Source of the DNA: a virus | DNA length: 38,425 bases | Strand: one strand, 5' to 3' | IMG/VR virus record: IMGVR_UViG_3300038358_000011 | Coordinates: 1 to 38,425 of that record | Translations under genes and position numbers: made by a program | Shown here: positions 30,803-38,425 of the stretch, one piece after another | Numbering within the stretch: position 1 is the first letter of the stretch | Layout: each line of letters begins with the position of its first letter | Notes under the pieces: model-generated | The model's input: the letters and a program-made list of their open reading frames with translations, nothing else | What the model was told of the DNA's origin: nothing | Databases searched by the model: none

Positions 30803-32511
30803 ACTATCCTGCTAAAGTTTTTAATTTTTTGGAATTCAATCTTACTTCTAAATTTATCAATCAATATGTCACCCTTATGGGAAATGACAAATACGCTTGT
30901 TTCAGTTCCTAAGTCGTGCAATAGTTTCAAGAACTCATCACAACCAGTTGAGTCTAGTGATGCATCAAATACTTCGTCTAGAATTAATAGGTTAGTGTTA
31001 GTTGAGTTCTTCATCTTAGCAATTGCTCGCCAAGTAAACAGTAATGCCAAATCTACACGCATCTTCTCGCCTTCAGAGAAATTGGCATATGAAAATATAT
31101 CACGATACCTACTCTTAATTGTTTCGTTGAACTCTTCATCCAATTCAAAGTTTACAAAGAACTCAAGGGATGCTAGATACTTATTAATCAACTTGTTCAT
31201 AATAGGAATATACTGACGGATGATTCTAGTCTTAATACCACCGTCCTTTAGCATACCTGAAGCAAACCCAAACAGTTCCTTCTCATTAGAAAGGATTTCT
31301 CTATTCGTACTATGTGAGTTAATACTCTTTTGTAATTCTTTTATCTTACTCTCAGCATTATTATCTTCTTTGTTCTTAGACTGGAGTGTTCTAATTCTTG
31401 TGTTAGCAGACTTACCGTTCTTCTGCATATGTTTCATTTCAGATTGGTGTTCCCTAATCTTCAACTGCTTATCTTGGATTGAATTTTGTAGCACGTCAAT
31501 CTTATCCATCTCAACCACAAGTTTATCCTGCTCTACAAGTAATGTTTCAATACCTGCTTCAGTTTCCTTAATAGTTTTCTGAGTGGTCTCGATTTTATCT
31601 GCCTTAATCTTCAAGTCAATCAATTGCTCGCACGTTGGGCAGTTATCATTCTTCTCAAAGAACATCATACGTTTAGTGCTGTTATGAGTTTTGTCGTGGA
31701 GTTTCTGTAATAAGTCAGATACCTTAGCAGACTTGTTCTTAACCTTTGCTTCGTGACCAACTTCACTTAGTAGTCCGTCTACAGCATCACCTAATTTAAA
31801 ACACTCACTCTCAGACGTATTGTATCTTTGTTCATAACCATTACGTTCAACTACAATAGAATTGATTTGGTCATCTACATCGTGTTTAAGTTGCTCAAGG
31901 TATTCCTGCTGTACTTGGATCTTGTCTTCAGATAAGTTGATTTGATATTCAATTTCTTGAGAGTCTTTCTTATTGGTTGATACCCTATCCTTCAGTAGTA
32001 AATTCATATTAGAGAATATTTGAATATCTAATAAGTCTTCAATAATAATTCTTCGGTCATACGGTTTCAACTGCATAAACGGAGTGAAGGATGCGTTACC
32101 CAGCACCACAATTTGAGTGAACGATCTGTAATTTAATTTGAGGATAGTGTCCTCTAGAGTTGCTTGATAATCTCTAGAACTTCCTGGCTGATTTAATAGT
32201 TCGTTGTTCTTATAGATTTCAAAGATGTTAGGTTTAATTCCCCTAAGAACTCTATAATCATTCGAACCGATTTTAAACTCAACCTCAACTAAAGCATCCT
32301 TGTTATTGATACTGTTTACAAGTTGTTGTTTCTTAATATCTCTGAACGGTTTATTAAACAACACGAAACACAAGGCATCAATTAGACTTGATTTACCTGC
32401 TCCATTCTCACCAACAACAATTGTGTTAGGAGAACGGTCTAGTTGGATTTCAGTGAACACATTACCTGTTGACAATATGTTTTTGTATTTCAATTTCGAA
32501 AAATGTATCAT
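30799..32511 (-). CDS. 46: Recombination endonuclease subunit gp46 (Rad50/SbcC-like)
   Basis: 570 residues (T4 560). ATPase subunit of the nuclease that resects DNA ends for recombination-dependent replication. GENGAGKS at 34-41 is Walker A, CPTC at 291-294 the zinc hook at the tip of a coiled coil, SFANFSEGEKMRVDLALLF-type sequence (here YANFSEGEKMRVDLALLF) the ABC signature, and LLILDEVFD Walker B. The ATG falls at the expected transcription start of the promoter at 32518-32546, so its own transcript would be leaderless. Works with gp47 encoded just upstream. Confidence 0.96.
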   Translation of the reverse strand: MIHFSKLKYKNILSTGNVFTEIQLDRSPNTIVVGENGAGKSSLIDALCFVLFNKPFRDIKKQQLVNSINNKDALVEVEFKIGSNDYRVLRGIKPNIFEIYKNNELLNQPGSSRDYQATLEDTILKLNYRSFTQIVVLGNASFTPFMQLKPYDRRIIIEDLLDIQIFSNMNLLLKDRVSTNKKDSQEIEYQINLSEDKIQVQQEYLEQLKHDVDDQINSIVVERNGYEQRYNTSESECFKLGDAVDGLLSEVGHEAKVKNKSAKVSDLLQKLHDKTHNSTKRMMFFEKNDNCPTCEQLIDLKIKADKIETTQKTIKETEAGIETLLVEQDKLVVEMDKIDVLQNSIQDKQLKIREHQSEMKHMQKNGKSANTRIRTLQSKNKEDNNAESKIKELQKSINSHSTNREILSNEKELFGFASGMLKDGGIKTRIIRQYIPIMNKLINKYLASLEFFVNFELDEEFNETIKSRYRDIFSYANFSEGEKMRVDLALLFTWRAIAKMKNSTNTNLLILDEVFDASLDSTGCDEFLKLLHDLGTETSVFVISHKGDILIDKFRSKIEFQKIKNFSRIV

Positions 32512-32517
32512 AATATA

Positions 32518-32546
32518 ATTATACCTTATTTCCCCATAAAAGTAAA
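32518..32546 (-). promoter_or_regulatory. Sigma70-like promoter TTTACT-17-TATAAT, leaderless placement
   Basis: Complement -35 at 32546-32541, -10 at 32523-32518, then six bases to the A of the gene 46 ATG (32511). Confidence 0.8.
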
Positions 32547-32547
32547 G

Positions 32548-33609
32548 TTATGCATCCATATGGATTGCTTCATTGTAGAGTTCTGACATCAACTGACTCA
32601 GGTCGTCTTTCGGTACATTATCTGGATAATTGCCGATATAAGAATTCATAATAGTGATAGTATCTTCTGCTTCATTCACGATATCCTCGTCATCCTCTAA
32701 GTTGAGGTTCAAGTGGTCTTCAACGATTTGGATATGAATTGGGTCTGCTTTGTACAACTTATCCATAAATAAATCGAACCAGTATGGATTATCAACCGTT
32801 TGCTTAATAACTTTCACATACGCACCCTTGTATGAGTCGAACGGGAAGTCTAGGATTTCCTCTGCTGATTTGTTATCATCTGAGTAGAATACCTTTTTGA
32901 ACATAGAGTTAGGGTTTCTAACGAACTCAAGTCCACGTGTATCTGTATCATATATGTGAAATCCTTTAGCATCGTTGAAGTCTGCCCAAGTTAATTCATA
33001 CGGACAACCAAGATACTCTACGTTTTTAGTAGTAGATTTGTGATGAAAATGTCCTGAGCATACTAAGTCAAACTTATCAAAGTCTGATACACGCATACCG
33101 TGAGGGTTAGGCATACCCACGTTCATTAAGCAACCAGCAATTTCTAGGTGACCAAACATAACTTGAGCAGGTGTTTTATCCATAGCATCAATTGCTACAT
33201 CATAATTCTGCTTGTTAATCCAAGGCATTATTAATATGTCGTGACCATCAAAGGTTAATGTCTCAGGTTTTGAATAGTATTCAACAAACGTATTATCAAA
33301 TAATTCATTCATAGAGTTCCATTCATTTGTATCTTTGAATGGTACATCGTGGTTGCCTACTATAACGTGTAAAGCAATTCCTCTCTTTTCACACTCATCA
33401 ATAAACATATCTTTCATTCTACGCAACGTGACATAGTTGATATACTTACGTCTGTCTACAATATCACCTAAGTGAATGATAGTAGTAATCCCCTCTGCTT
33501 CTAACTTAGGGAAAAACTGTTTGCTATAAAATTCTTCAAAGTAATCAAGGAAATGTAGTGAGTCATTCCTTACCCCAAAATGCGTGTCAGTTACTAAAGC
33601 AATCTTCAC
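32548..33609 (-). CDS. 47: Recombination endonuclease subunit gp47 (Mre11/SbcD-like)
   Basis: 353 residues (T4 339). Calcineurin-like phosphoesterase: VTDTHFGVRND at about 5-15, HLGDIVDRR near 46-54, VGNHD near 88-92, FGHLE and SGHFHHKS complete the five metal-binding motifs. It supplies the nuclease of the gp46/gp47 complex. It overlaps gene 55 by four bases (33606-33609), an organisation typical of T4-like phages. Confidence 0.96.
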   Translation of the reverse strand: MKIALVTDTHFGVRNDSLHFLDYFEEFYSKQFFPKLEAEGITTIIHLGDIVDRRKYINYVTLRRMKDMFIDECEKRGIALHVIVGNHDVPFKDTNEWNSMNELFDNTFVEYYSKPETLTFDGHDILIMPWINKQNYDVAIDAMDKTPAQVMFGHLEIAGCLMNVGMPNPHGMRVSDFDKFDLVCSGHFHHKSTTKNVEYLGCPYELTWADFNDAKGFHIYDTDTRGLEFVRNPNSMFKKVFYSDDNKSAEEILDFPFDSYKGAYVKVIKQTVDNPYWFDLFMDKLYKADPIHIQIVEDHLNLNLEDDEDIVNEAEDTITIMNSYIGNYPDNVPKDDLSQLMSELYNEAIHMDA

Positions 33610-34130
33610 TTCTTAACAACCGTTTTCTTTGCCTTAGTATTTTCGAAGTTCGTAATAAACTCATTCATATATTCTTGAGCACCATCACTTGACTTAACGT
33701 CAGCATTAAAATTGCCAGAAACATCGTGCCCTTGCATATCAGCAGTTTCTCCCATAGCATTAGCATTCTCAGTTGCTTTGAATTTGGTGTACAAATACTT
33801 TTTCTCTTTTTGAATACGTCTAAGAAATGCATAGTAAATAATCTGAGTAAAATATGCGAAAGGGTTTTGAGTTTTCTCAGGGTTGAAGTTATGCATATAC
33901 CTTAAACAGTTCTCAATGCCATCACCAATCATATCCTCTCTAAACGTATAGTTGATAAAGTTTGGTTTGAAGGATAGTCGGTTAGCAATTAACGAGATAC
34001 ATTCTGCAATGTAATTTGGGACTTGGGGTTTATCTTTACCAGCATCCTCTGCTAATTTAATTGCTTTTTGATATTCTACCATTGCTGCGTAGAAGTCTGG
34101 ATTATTTACATAGTTTCTTTTCTTTGCCAT
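33606..34130 (-). CDS. 55: Late-promoter sigma factor gp55
   Basis: 174 residues (T4 185). It directs host RNA polymerase to TATAAATA late promoters. KRNYVNNPDFYAAMVEYQK corresponds to T4 KYNYVNNKELLQAIIDWK; REDMIGDGIENCLRYMHNF and NPFAYFTQIIYYAFLRRIQK match the sigma region 2-like segment of T4 ([36 protein letters not shown]). Six exact TATAAATA promoters in this window are its expected targets. T4 also needs the co-activator gp33, which I do not see here. Confidence 0.95.
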   Translation of the reverse strand: MAKKRNYVNNPDFYAAMVEYQKAIKLAEDAGKDKPQVPNYIAECISLIANRLSFKPNFINYTFREDMIGDGIENCLRYMHNFNPEKTQNPFAYFTQIIYYAFLRRIQKEKKYLYTKFKATENANAMGETADMQGHDVSGNFNADVKSSDGAQEYMNEFITNFENTKAKKTVVKK

Positions 34131-34139
34131 AATATTTCC

Positions 34140-34514
34140 TTAGTGTATGCTTGTATTTGCTATTCTTAAAATTTCTCTTACAATTTCTGGTTTCACGTTT
34201 TCGTTATCAGACCAATCATCTGATGTTTCTTTTATTCTCATTTCATCTAATGATCCAGAATAATATTCTTTCATTTCCTTTGGTGCTTCTGCTATTGCTA
34301 TAATATGGTCAAACCTAATCTCGATATGAGTATCCTCGCCGAATAATGGTATCCAAGCAGATGAAAACATTTGCATCTTACGTGACTTCATATCCTCTTG
34401 CATTGTAATTTGTAATGGGTTTTTAGTTTCGATATCAAGTGTTTCTTCATCGTATGATAATACATCTGCCATTACCGTTTCTCCACTAGAGAGTTTTATA
34501 ATACTAATCGTCAT
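34140..34514 (-). CDS. LSm-like conserved protein
   Basis: 124 residues. ISIIKLSSGETVMADVLSYD resembles the start of the protein at 12728-13006 (VKIVRLTTGEELLCKMEGD), so the two are probably paralogues of an Sm-like beta-barrel family. The later part (WIPLFGEDTHIEIRFDHIIA) continues the beta pattern, followed by a helical tail rich in acidic residues. Function unknown. It overlaps the end of uvsW by eleven bases. Confidence 0.7.
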   Translation of the reverse strand: MTISIIKLSSGETVMADVLSYDEETLDIETKNPLQITMQEDMKSRKMQMFSSAWIPLFGEDTHIEIRFDHIIAIAEAPKEMKEYYSGSLDEMRIKETSDDWSDNENVKPEIVREILRIANTSIH

Positions 34515-35973
34515 AGTTTAATTTTATGTTGTAGAGAGAGTAATCAAACTCCTCTTGGTTGTATAATTTAATTCTAACAGCAAAGTGCTTAAGAGTATGG
34601 TTATGATAAGACTTCCAACTTAAATCGTCTGAAACATCATATAACGTTGCCTGCTCCTTACTGTCACCCTTTCTTAATCCTCTACCTATCGACTGAAGAT
34701 TTCGTACCCTACTTTTACTAGGAGAACCAAATATAATGTTATGAAGGTTCTTAATGTTAATACCAGTAGAGAACGTTCCGTAACTAGCGATAATGATTGC
34801 GTCGTTTTCTTTTTCTGTGATTGCTCTAATTTCTTCTCTTTCTGATGCATCTACACCTCCGTGAACAAAGAACACTTTTCTATCATCGTGACACTCATCT
34901 TTGATTGCGTCATATAATACCTTGCCGTGTTTTTCAACGTACTGGAATAATAATAGTGTATTCCCTTTACGAGTAATAGTCAAGTTTTTGATGAAGTTAT
35001 TTCTATGAGTATTACTGACAAGGAAATCCATCTCCTCTTGATAAGTAGTCTTCTTCATCCGTTTGCGTTCGTGGTCTGGATATTTCAACACTAGACACTT
35101 GATTCTAAATTCAGCAAGTGTTTCGTTGTCAATTAGTTCCTTAGTAGTGATAACTTTCATTACTGGTCCGAACAAACCTTCAAGTACAAGTTTATTTGTT
35201 TGGGTGTCATCTAATGTTCCAGTGAAACCAAACCTATATTTACAGTCGGTCAGTTTCTCCATAATCTTAGATAATGAGTTTGCTTTGAAGAGGTGCGCCT
35301 CGTCCCCTACGATCACGTCAAACTGGTCGAAGTATTTCTTCGGGAGTTTATATATGCTCTGCCATGTGGAAATAAAAACCCTTGCAGTAGGATGCTCCTT
35401 ATCCTGACCCGACATTATCTTATGAGTTTCGTGAAACGTACCATCTGAATAATCAGCGAAGTCAGAATTCATCTGTGAGACCAGAGAAGTGGTCGGAACG
35501 ATGACTAATGCTCTCTTACATTCCTTCCTTAAATAGTATTTGAGTAGCGAGTAAATGATGAACGATTTACCAGATGCTGTCGGGGATAATACTAATGCTC
35601 TATTATTTCTGATAGCATGGGCAACTGCTCTTAATTGATAATCACGAGGTTCAAACCGTTTCTCAGTTAGATATTTCTTAAGACCGTTTAACGGGATATC
35701 CATTGTATCTTCAAGACCATCGTGTACAATTACTTTGTAGTCCCTTTCCTTAGCAAACCTTTTGATATGCTCTAACAGTCCAACGTAGATTTGTTGAGTG
35801 TTTACATTATACAGTCTGATTTTACCATCCCAAATTCTATTACGAACTGCTGGCATAAACTTAGCACCTGGAACTTCAAACGTGAAGAACTCAGACAACT
35901 CCATAGAAGTGCCACGTTCACAATCCAATTTTAAATATACTTCGTCTTTTTTGTAGACTTCAATCTTTTCCAT
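34504..35973 (-). CDS. uvsW: UvsW ATP-dependent DNA/RNA helicase
   Basis: 489 residues from the ATG at 35973, whose TAATG overlap with uvsY and preceding AGGTGG make it the better start; the frame is open nine codons further. Superfamily 2 helicase that resolves recombination intermediates and R-loops. LSPTASGKSFIIYSLL is motif I, VIVGDEAHLF motif II (DEAH), FTGTLDD motif III, and SIGRGLRKGD motif VI. The N-terminal domain (CERGTSMELSEFFTFEVPGA, then WDGKIRLYN) matches the T4 UvsW accessory domain. Confidence 0.96.
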   Translation of the reverse strand: MEKIEVYKKDEVYLKLDCERGTSMELSEFFTFEVPGAKFMPAVRNRIWDGKIRLYNVNTQQIYVGLLEHIKRFAKERDYKVIVHDGLEDTMDIPLNGLKKYLTEKRFEPRDYQLRAVAHAIRNNRALVLSPTASGKSFIIYSLLKYYLRKECKRALVIVPTTSLVSQMNSDFADYSDGTFHETHKIMSGQDKEHPTARVFISTWQSIYKLPKKYFDQFDVIVGDEAHLFKANSLSKIMEKLTDCKYRFGFTGTLDDTQTNKLVLEGLFGPVMKVITTKELIDNETLAEFRIKCLVLKYPDHERKRMKKTTYQEEMDFLVSNTHRNNFIKNLTITRKGNTLLLFQYVEKHGKVLYDAIKDECHDDRKVFFVHGGVDASEREEIRAITEKENDAIIIASYGTFSTGINIKNLHNIIFGSPSKSRVRNLQSIGRGLRKGDSKEQATLYDVSDDLSWKSYHNHTLKHFAVRIKLYNQEEFDYSLYNIKLNYDD

Positions 35974-36407
35974 TAACCACCTGTGGTGAATTTTGCCCAA
36001 TCAATTGCACTCTTAATTTGGAATCCACGATTGTTTAAACTTTTAATTATTGAGTCAAGGTATGATACCTTTTCTTCTTGCATTGAAACTAACAATATAG
36101 ATTCGATGAACATATCATCTGACTCAATATATGTATTAACTTCGTTCTTAAGTAATTTCTTAAAGAATTGCTCACGACCAAGTTCAGATAATTCGTGTCT
36201 GTCTAATTCCCCAAGATAATACTCAAGCAAGGTTCTTTGGATTTTCTTATGCTTACCTTTCAGTTTGATAAGTTGCACACGTTCACCCATATAGTATTTA
36301 AGATACTTGTTATGGACTTGTGGGATGGTGGCAGAGGCACTGCCTAATTCGGTTTCATCTATCTTGGAATCTTTATTCCATTCAGATACTATTTGTTCAA
36401 TGTTCAT
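35973..36407 (-). CDS. uvsY: UvsY recombination mediator
   Basis: 144 residues (T4 137). It loads UvsX on gp32-covered single-stranded DNA. IVSEWNKDSKIDETELGSAS, KYLKYYMGERVQLIKLKGKH and the C-terminal IIKSLNNRGFQIKSAIDWAK correspond to T4 UvsY regions (LQEELKKDVFIDSTKL; AIKSRGFAIKHIQDM). The promoter at 36415-36443 is so close that the message would start about one base before the ATG. Coupled to uvsW by TAATG. Confidence 0.9.
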   Translation of the reverse strand: MNIEQIVSEWNKDSKIDETELGSASATIPQVHNKYLKYYMGERVQLIKLKGKHKKIQRTLLEYYLGELDRHELSELGREQFFKKLLKNEVNTYIESDDMFIESILLVSMQEEKVSYLDSIIKSLNNRGFQIKSAIDWAKFTTGG

Positions 36408-36414
36408 ACTATAT

Positions 36415-36443
36415 ATTATACCTTACTTCGTCTATAAAGTAAA
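36415..36443 (-). promoter_or_regulatory. Sigma70-like promoter TTTACT-17-TATAAT, leaderless placement
   Basis: Complement -35 at 36443-36438, -10 at 36420-36415, then seven bases to the uvsY ATG (36407). Confidence 0.8.
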
Positions 36444-36476
36444 GTTAGACCCAATGTAAATTAAATGCTTTAAAAC

Positions 36477-36505
36477 TTTACTAATCATCTAATTCGTAGT
36501 ATAAT
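36477..36505 (+). promoter_or_regulatory. Plus-strand sigma70-like promoter, divergent from uvsY
   Basis: TTTACT at 36477-36482, 17-base spacer, TATAAT at 36500-36505, inside the same AACTTTACT surround as the minus promoters. It is the only plus-strand promoter seen. Downstream is a hairpin AGAGG-TGTTG-CCTCT (36506-36520) and then antisense sequence to the structural gene; no plus-strand ORF. Confidence 0.65.
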
Positions 36506-36531
36506 AGAGGTGTTGCCTCTTTGATATAAGT

Positions 36532-37026
36532 TTAATCTATTGATGTTATTTGATAAGAACGATAAGTAAATGTTACATCACCAGTTAAATATTCTATATC
36601 TGATTGACCAATATCAAATTCTAATGAAGCAATATTAGTAGGATACAAATCAATAAACTTAACTTCTATGTTAGGTTGATACTGAGATGTCATAATAATC
36701 AACGAAGCATCAGAATAAGGTTCAGTTAAGAGTTTTCTTTGTTCGTAGTTATCAGGGAAACCTAAACCAGTCATCCAATCTACTATCTCTCGATAGTTCT
36801 TCATATCCTCATCTACTCTAAACTTTAATGACAAGTCACTAAACTCCATTTTATCTCCAGCAATTGGAAGTTTATTAAATGGGTTAGTTACTGTATCAAT
36901 ACGTCCAAGTGACATATCTGGAATAGATGCTGCAGTACAGAAATAATTTACGTGTGGTAATTTCTGGATTTGGAATCTAAACCCTATTGGGGATAGTAAT
37001 GATTTGTTTGTAGGTTCATTTGGCAT
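36532..37026 (-). CDS. Virion structural protein, tail-tube/baseplate-like
   Basis: 164 residues. GFRFQIQKLPHVNYFCTAAS then IPDMSLG, LSLKFRVDEDMKNYREIVDW and MTGLGFPDNY resemble a protein common in T4-like cyanophages and annotated as a structural or tail protein; the beta-rich pattern with a mid-helix is like tail-tube family folds. SDASLIIMTSQYQPNIEVKF near 105-124 is also conserved as I recall. The late promoter (37054-37061) fits a virion role. T4 has baseplate gene 25 near uvsY, but this is not clearly gp25. Exact tail position unknown. Confidence 0.75.
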   Translation of the reverse strand: MPNEPTNKSLLSPIGFRFQIQKLPHVNYFCTAASIPDMSLGRIDTVTNPFNKLPIAGDKMEFSDLSLKFRVDEDMKNYREIVDWMTGLGFPDNYEQRKLLTEPYSDASLIIMTSQYQPNIEVKFIDLYPTNIASLEFDIGQSDIEYLTGDVTFTYRSYQITSID

Positions 37027-37053
37027 AATGTGTCGGGTAAATTCCTTGTACTA

Positions 37054-37061
37054 TATTTATA
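37054..37061 (-). promoter_or_regulatory. T4-type late promoter
   Basis: Exact TATAAATA on the complement, 28 bases before the ATG at 37026. Confidence 0.85.
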
Positions 37062-37066
37062 ACACG

Positions 37067-37093
37067 AAAAAAATCCCTCAATTAAGAGGGATT
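37067..37093 (-). terminator. Intrinsic terminator after amtB
   Basis: Complement AATCCCTC-TTAATT-GAGGGATT followed by a T-run (37073-37067), 30 bases past the amtB stop. It separates amtB from the next late promoter. Confidence 0.9.
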
Positions 37094-37122
37094 GGGCATG
37101 TTGCGTAACAATGATTAAAGAT

Positions 37123-38286
37123 CTACTTGCTGTTATCCATAAATTCTGGATAAGCAGAAGAACCAGTCTCCCACATATCAGAACCAGCAAGTTCTTCATC
37201 TTCACCTACTCTCAGACCAATAGTCTTTTTGAGTAAGTACCAGACAATTAGTGAAGTACCAAATACAAATCCGAAGATTGCACCAGTACCAACTGCTTGT
37301 CCATATAACGTAGCATCAGTATTTAAAATTGGAACCAACATTAGTCCCACAATACCTGCTACTCCGTGAACACTGATCGCACCAACTGGGTCATCAATAC
37401 CCCATTTCTCTAGCAATGCCATAGAAATAGGAACAATCAAACCACCAATCGCACCATATAATGCAGCGATTTCAGGTGAAGGTGTTAGAGGATCTGCTGT
37501 AATAACTACCAGTCCTGCTAATGCACCATTCAGAGTCACATTCAAAACGGTCTTCTTTAACCAAAGTTTTGAGAGCACCATTGCACTCAGTAAACCTGCA
37601 GCAGCCGCAGTATTAGTATTAACAAAGATTTGAGCAACTGCGTTAGCATTGTCTAATCCTAAAATACTTAACTGTGAACCACCATTAAAACCAAACCAAC
37701 CCATCCAAAGAATAAGTGTACCTAGAGCAACTTGCGTTGTACTAGAACCGTGGATAGCAACGGGATTTCCGTTCTTATCATACTTACCCTTACGTGGACC
37801 AATTAGTAGTACTGCCGCTAATGCAGCTGCAGCACCTGCCATGTGTACAATTCCCGAACCTGCAAAGTCAAAGAATCCTACTTCTGACAACCAGCCACCA
37901 CCCCAACTCCAAGAACCTTGAATTGGGTAAATCACAGCAGTAAAGATTGCTGCGAAAACTAAGAATGACCATAGTTTCTTACGTTCAGCAACAGCGCCAG
38001 AAACCACTGACATTGCTGTTGCTACAAATACTACTTGAAAGAAAAAGTCACTCATTAATGCGTGGTCTTCTGGAGCATTCCAGCCACCGTACATTAATTC
38101 GTAACCCACAAACAAGAAGGTTAATGACGCAACACTATAAAGTGCTACGTTTTTTATAAGGATCTCAGTTACGTTCTTCGAACGAACCGATCCTGCTTCT
38201 AACATTGTAAAACCTGCTGCCATCCACATCACTAAGACTGCTGAGACAAGGAAGTACAATGTATTTAAGGCATAGCCTAATTCCAT
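37123..38286 (-). CDS. amtB: Ammonium transporter AmtB
   Basis: 387 residues, close to full length for Amt (about 400-430), with roughly eleven membrane helices. The conductance histidines are both present: GSGIVHMAGAAAALAAVLLIG (H148) and ISVHGVAGIVGLM (H307). The pore Phe region FFFQVVF (F81-F83), the Trp in WSWGGGW (126-132), D140 in DFAG and the MGWFGFNGGS helix match bacterial AmtB. The C-terminal tail GLRVGEDEELAGSDMWETG is the GlnK-facing tail, with a WETG ending unlike the E. coli version. The late promoter (38329-38336), AGGAG Shine-Dalgarno and terminator make it monocistronic and late. Host-derived metabolic gene, presumably for nitrogen uptake. Confidence 0.95.
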   Translation of the reverse strand: MELGYALNTLYFLVSAVLVMWMAAGFTMLEAGSVRSKNVTEILIKNVALYSVASLTFLFVGYELMYGGWNAPEDHALMSDFFFQVVFVATAMSVVSGAVAERKKLWSFLVFAAIFTAVIYPIQGSWSWGGGWLSEVGFFDFAGSGIVHMAGAAAALAAVLLIGPRKGKYDKNGNPVAIHGSSTTQVALGTLILWMGWFGFNGGSQLSILGLDNANAVAQIFVNTNTAAAAGLLSAMVLSKLWLKKTVLNVTLNGALAGLVVITADPLTPSPEIAALYGAIGGLIVPISMALLEKWGIDDPVGAISVHGVAGIVGLMLVPILNTDATLYGQAVGTGAIFGFVFGTSLIVWYLLKKTIGLRVGEDEELAGSDMWETGSSAYPEFMDNSK

Positions 38287-38328
38287 ATATTTCTCCTATA
38301 TTGAAATTGCTACACAACATTACAAACC

Positions 38329-38336
38329 TATTTATA
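38329..38336 (-). promoter_or_regulatory. T4-type late promoter for amtB
   Basis: Exact TATAAATA on the complement, 43 bases before the amtB ATG. Confidence 0.85.
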
Positions 38337-38353
38337 ACACTGAAATTAATGCG

Positions 38354-38381
38354 AAAAAAAACCCCAACCGAAGTTGAGGTT
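38354..38381 (-). terminator. Intrinsic terminator of a gene right of the window
   Basis: Complement AACCTCAAC-TTCG-GTTGGGGTT followed by T-run (38361-38354). A G-U pair forms only in the minus-strand RNA (a C-A mismatch on plus), so it acts on minus transcripts. The TTCG tetraloop adds stability. Confidence 0.9.
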
Positions 38382-38425
38382 TTATCTAGGGTTTAACCTG
38401 GATTACATTAAGTTAGTAATCTTAG

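Noticed and set aside
1-38425. CRISPR arrays, insertion sequences, integrase or attachment sites
   Set aside because: No regularly spaced repeats, transposase or integrase motifs were seen; the content is that of a lytic T4-like phage.

Overview
The window is part of the genome of a T4-like marine myovirus. Every protein gene I can support lies on the minus strand. It carries the T4 replication and recombination core (genes 41, uvsX, 43, regA, 62, 44, 45, 46, 47, 55, uvsW, uvsY and dexA-like) in near-T4 order. The DNA is AT-rich. A permuted two-piece tmRNA gene, an arrangement best known from alphaproteobacteria, suggests an alphaproteobacterial host, most plausibly SAR11/Pelagibacter. The host call is inference; the T4-like identity is secure.

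Layout, left to right (genes are read right to left). 1-6243: a late block with two T4-type late promoters. Six overlapping genes run from the promoter at 6270, and several begin with an MKxFKxxIxEA peptide that resembles the T4 capsid-targeting/prohead-protease signal. Their bodies look like a ligase-like nucleotidyltransferase, a HxGH-type nucleotidyltransferase, a P-loop kinase and a possible PD-(D/E)xK nuclease. 6244-6460: a GC-richer, hairpin-rich non-coding stretch. 6461-12689: SprT-like protein, helicase gp41, UvsX, MazG-like protein and DNA polymerase. 12728-14590: small proteins, Hsp20, a CAT-anticodon tRNA, the tmRNA and a small membrane protein. 14726-18083: RegA, gp62, DexA-like nuclease, gp44, DsbA-like protein and sliding clamp. 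18209-23604: DUF3310-like protein, glycosyltransferase, CobS-like AAA+ ATPase with CobT-like VWA/metalloprotease partner, and two small ORFs. 23788-29599: a DUF262-HNH nuclease followed by a sugar/DNA-modification-like cluster (UDP-galactopyranose mutase, glycosyltransferase, GalE-like epimerase, 2OG-Fe(II) oxygenase). 29631-36407: peptide deformylase, a second 2OG oxygenase, gp46, gp47, late sigma gp55, an LSm-like protein, UvsW and UvsY. 36532-38286: a virion structural protein and an ammonium transporter, each behind a late promoter.

Transcription signals are unusually readable. There are seventeen sigma70-like promoters, eleven of them with a TTTACT/TTTACA -35 inside a conserved ACTTTAC block, three with a (C/T)CACCT -35, and three with TTGAC(T/A). 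There are also six TATAAATA late promoters and four intrinsic terminators. For genes 43, 46 and uvsY the promoter sits so close to the ATG that the transcript would be essentially leaderless.

The most interesting material is the predicted capsid-packaged enzyme set, the phage tmRNA with its own degradation tag, the oxygenase/galactofuranose/glycosyltransferase cluster next to a GmrSD-like nuclease, and the late-expressed amtB.
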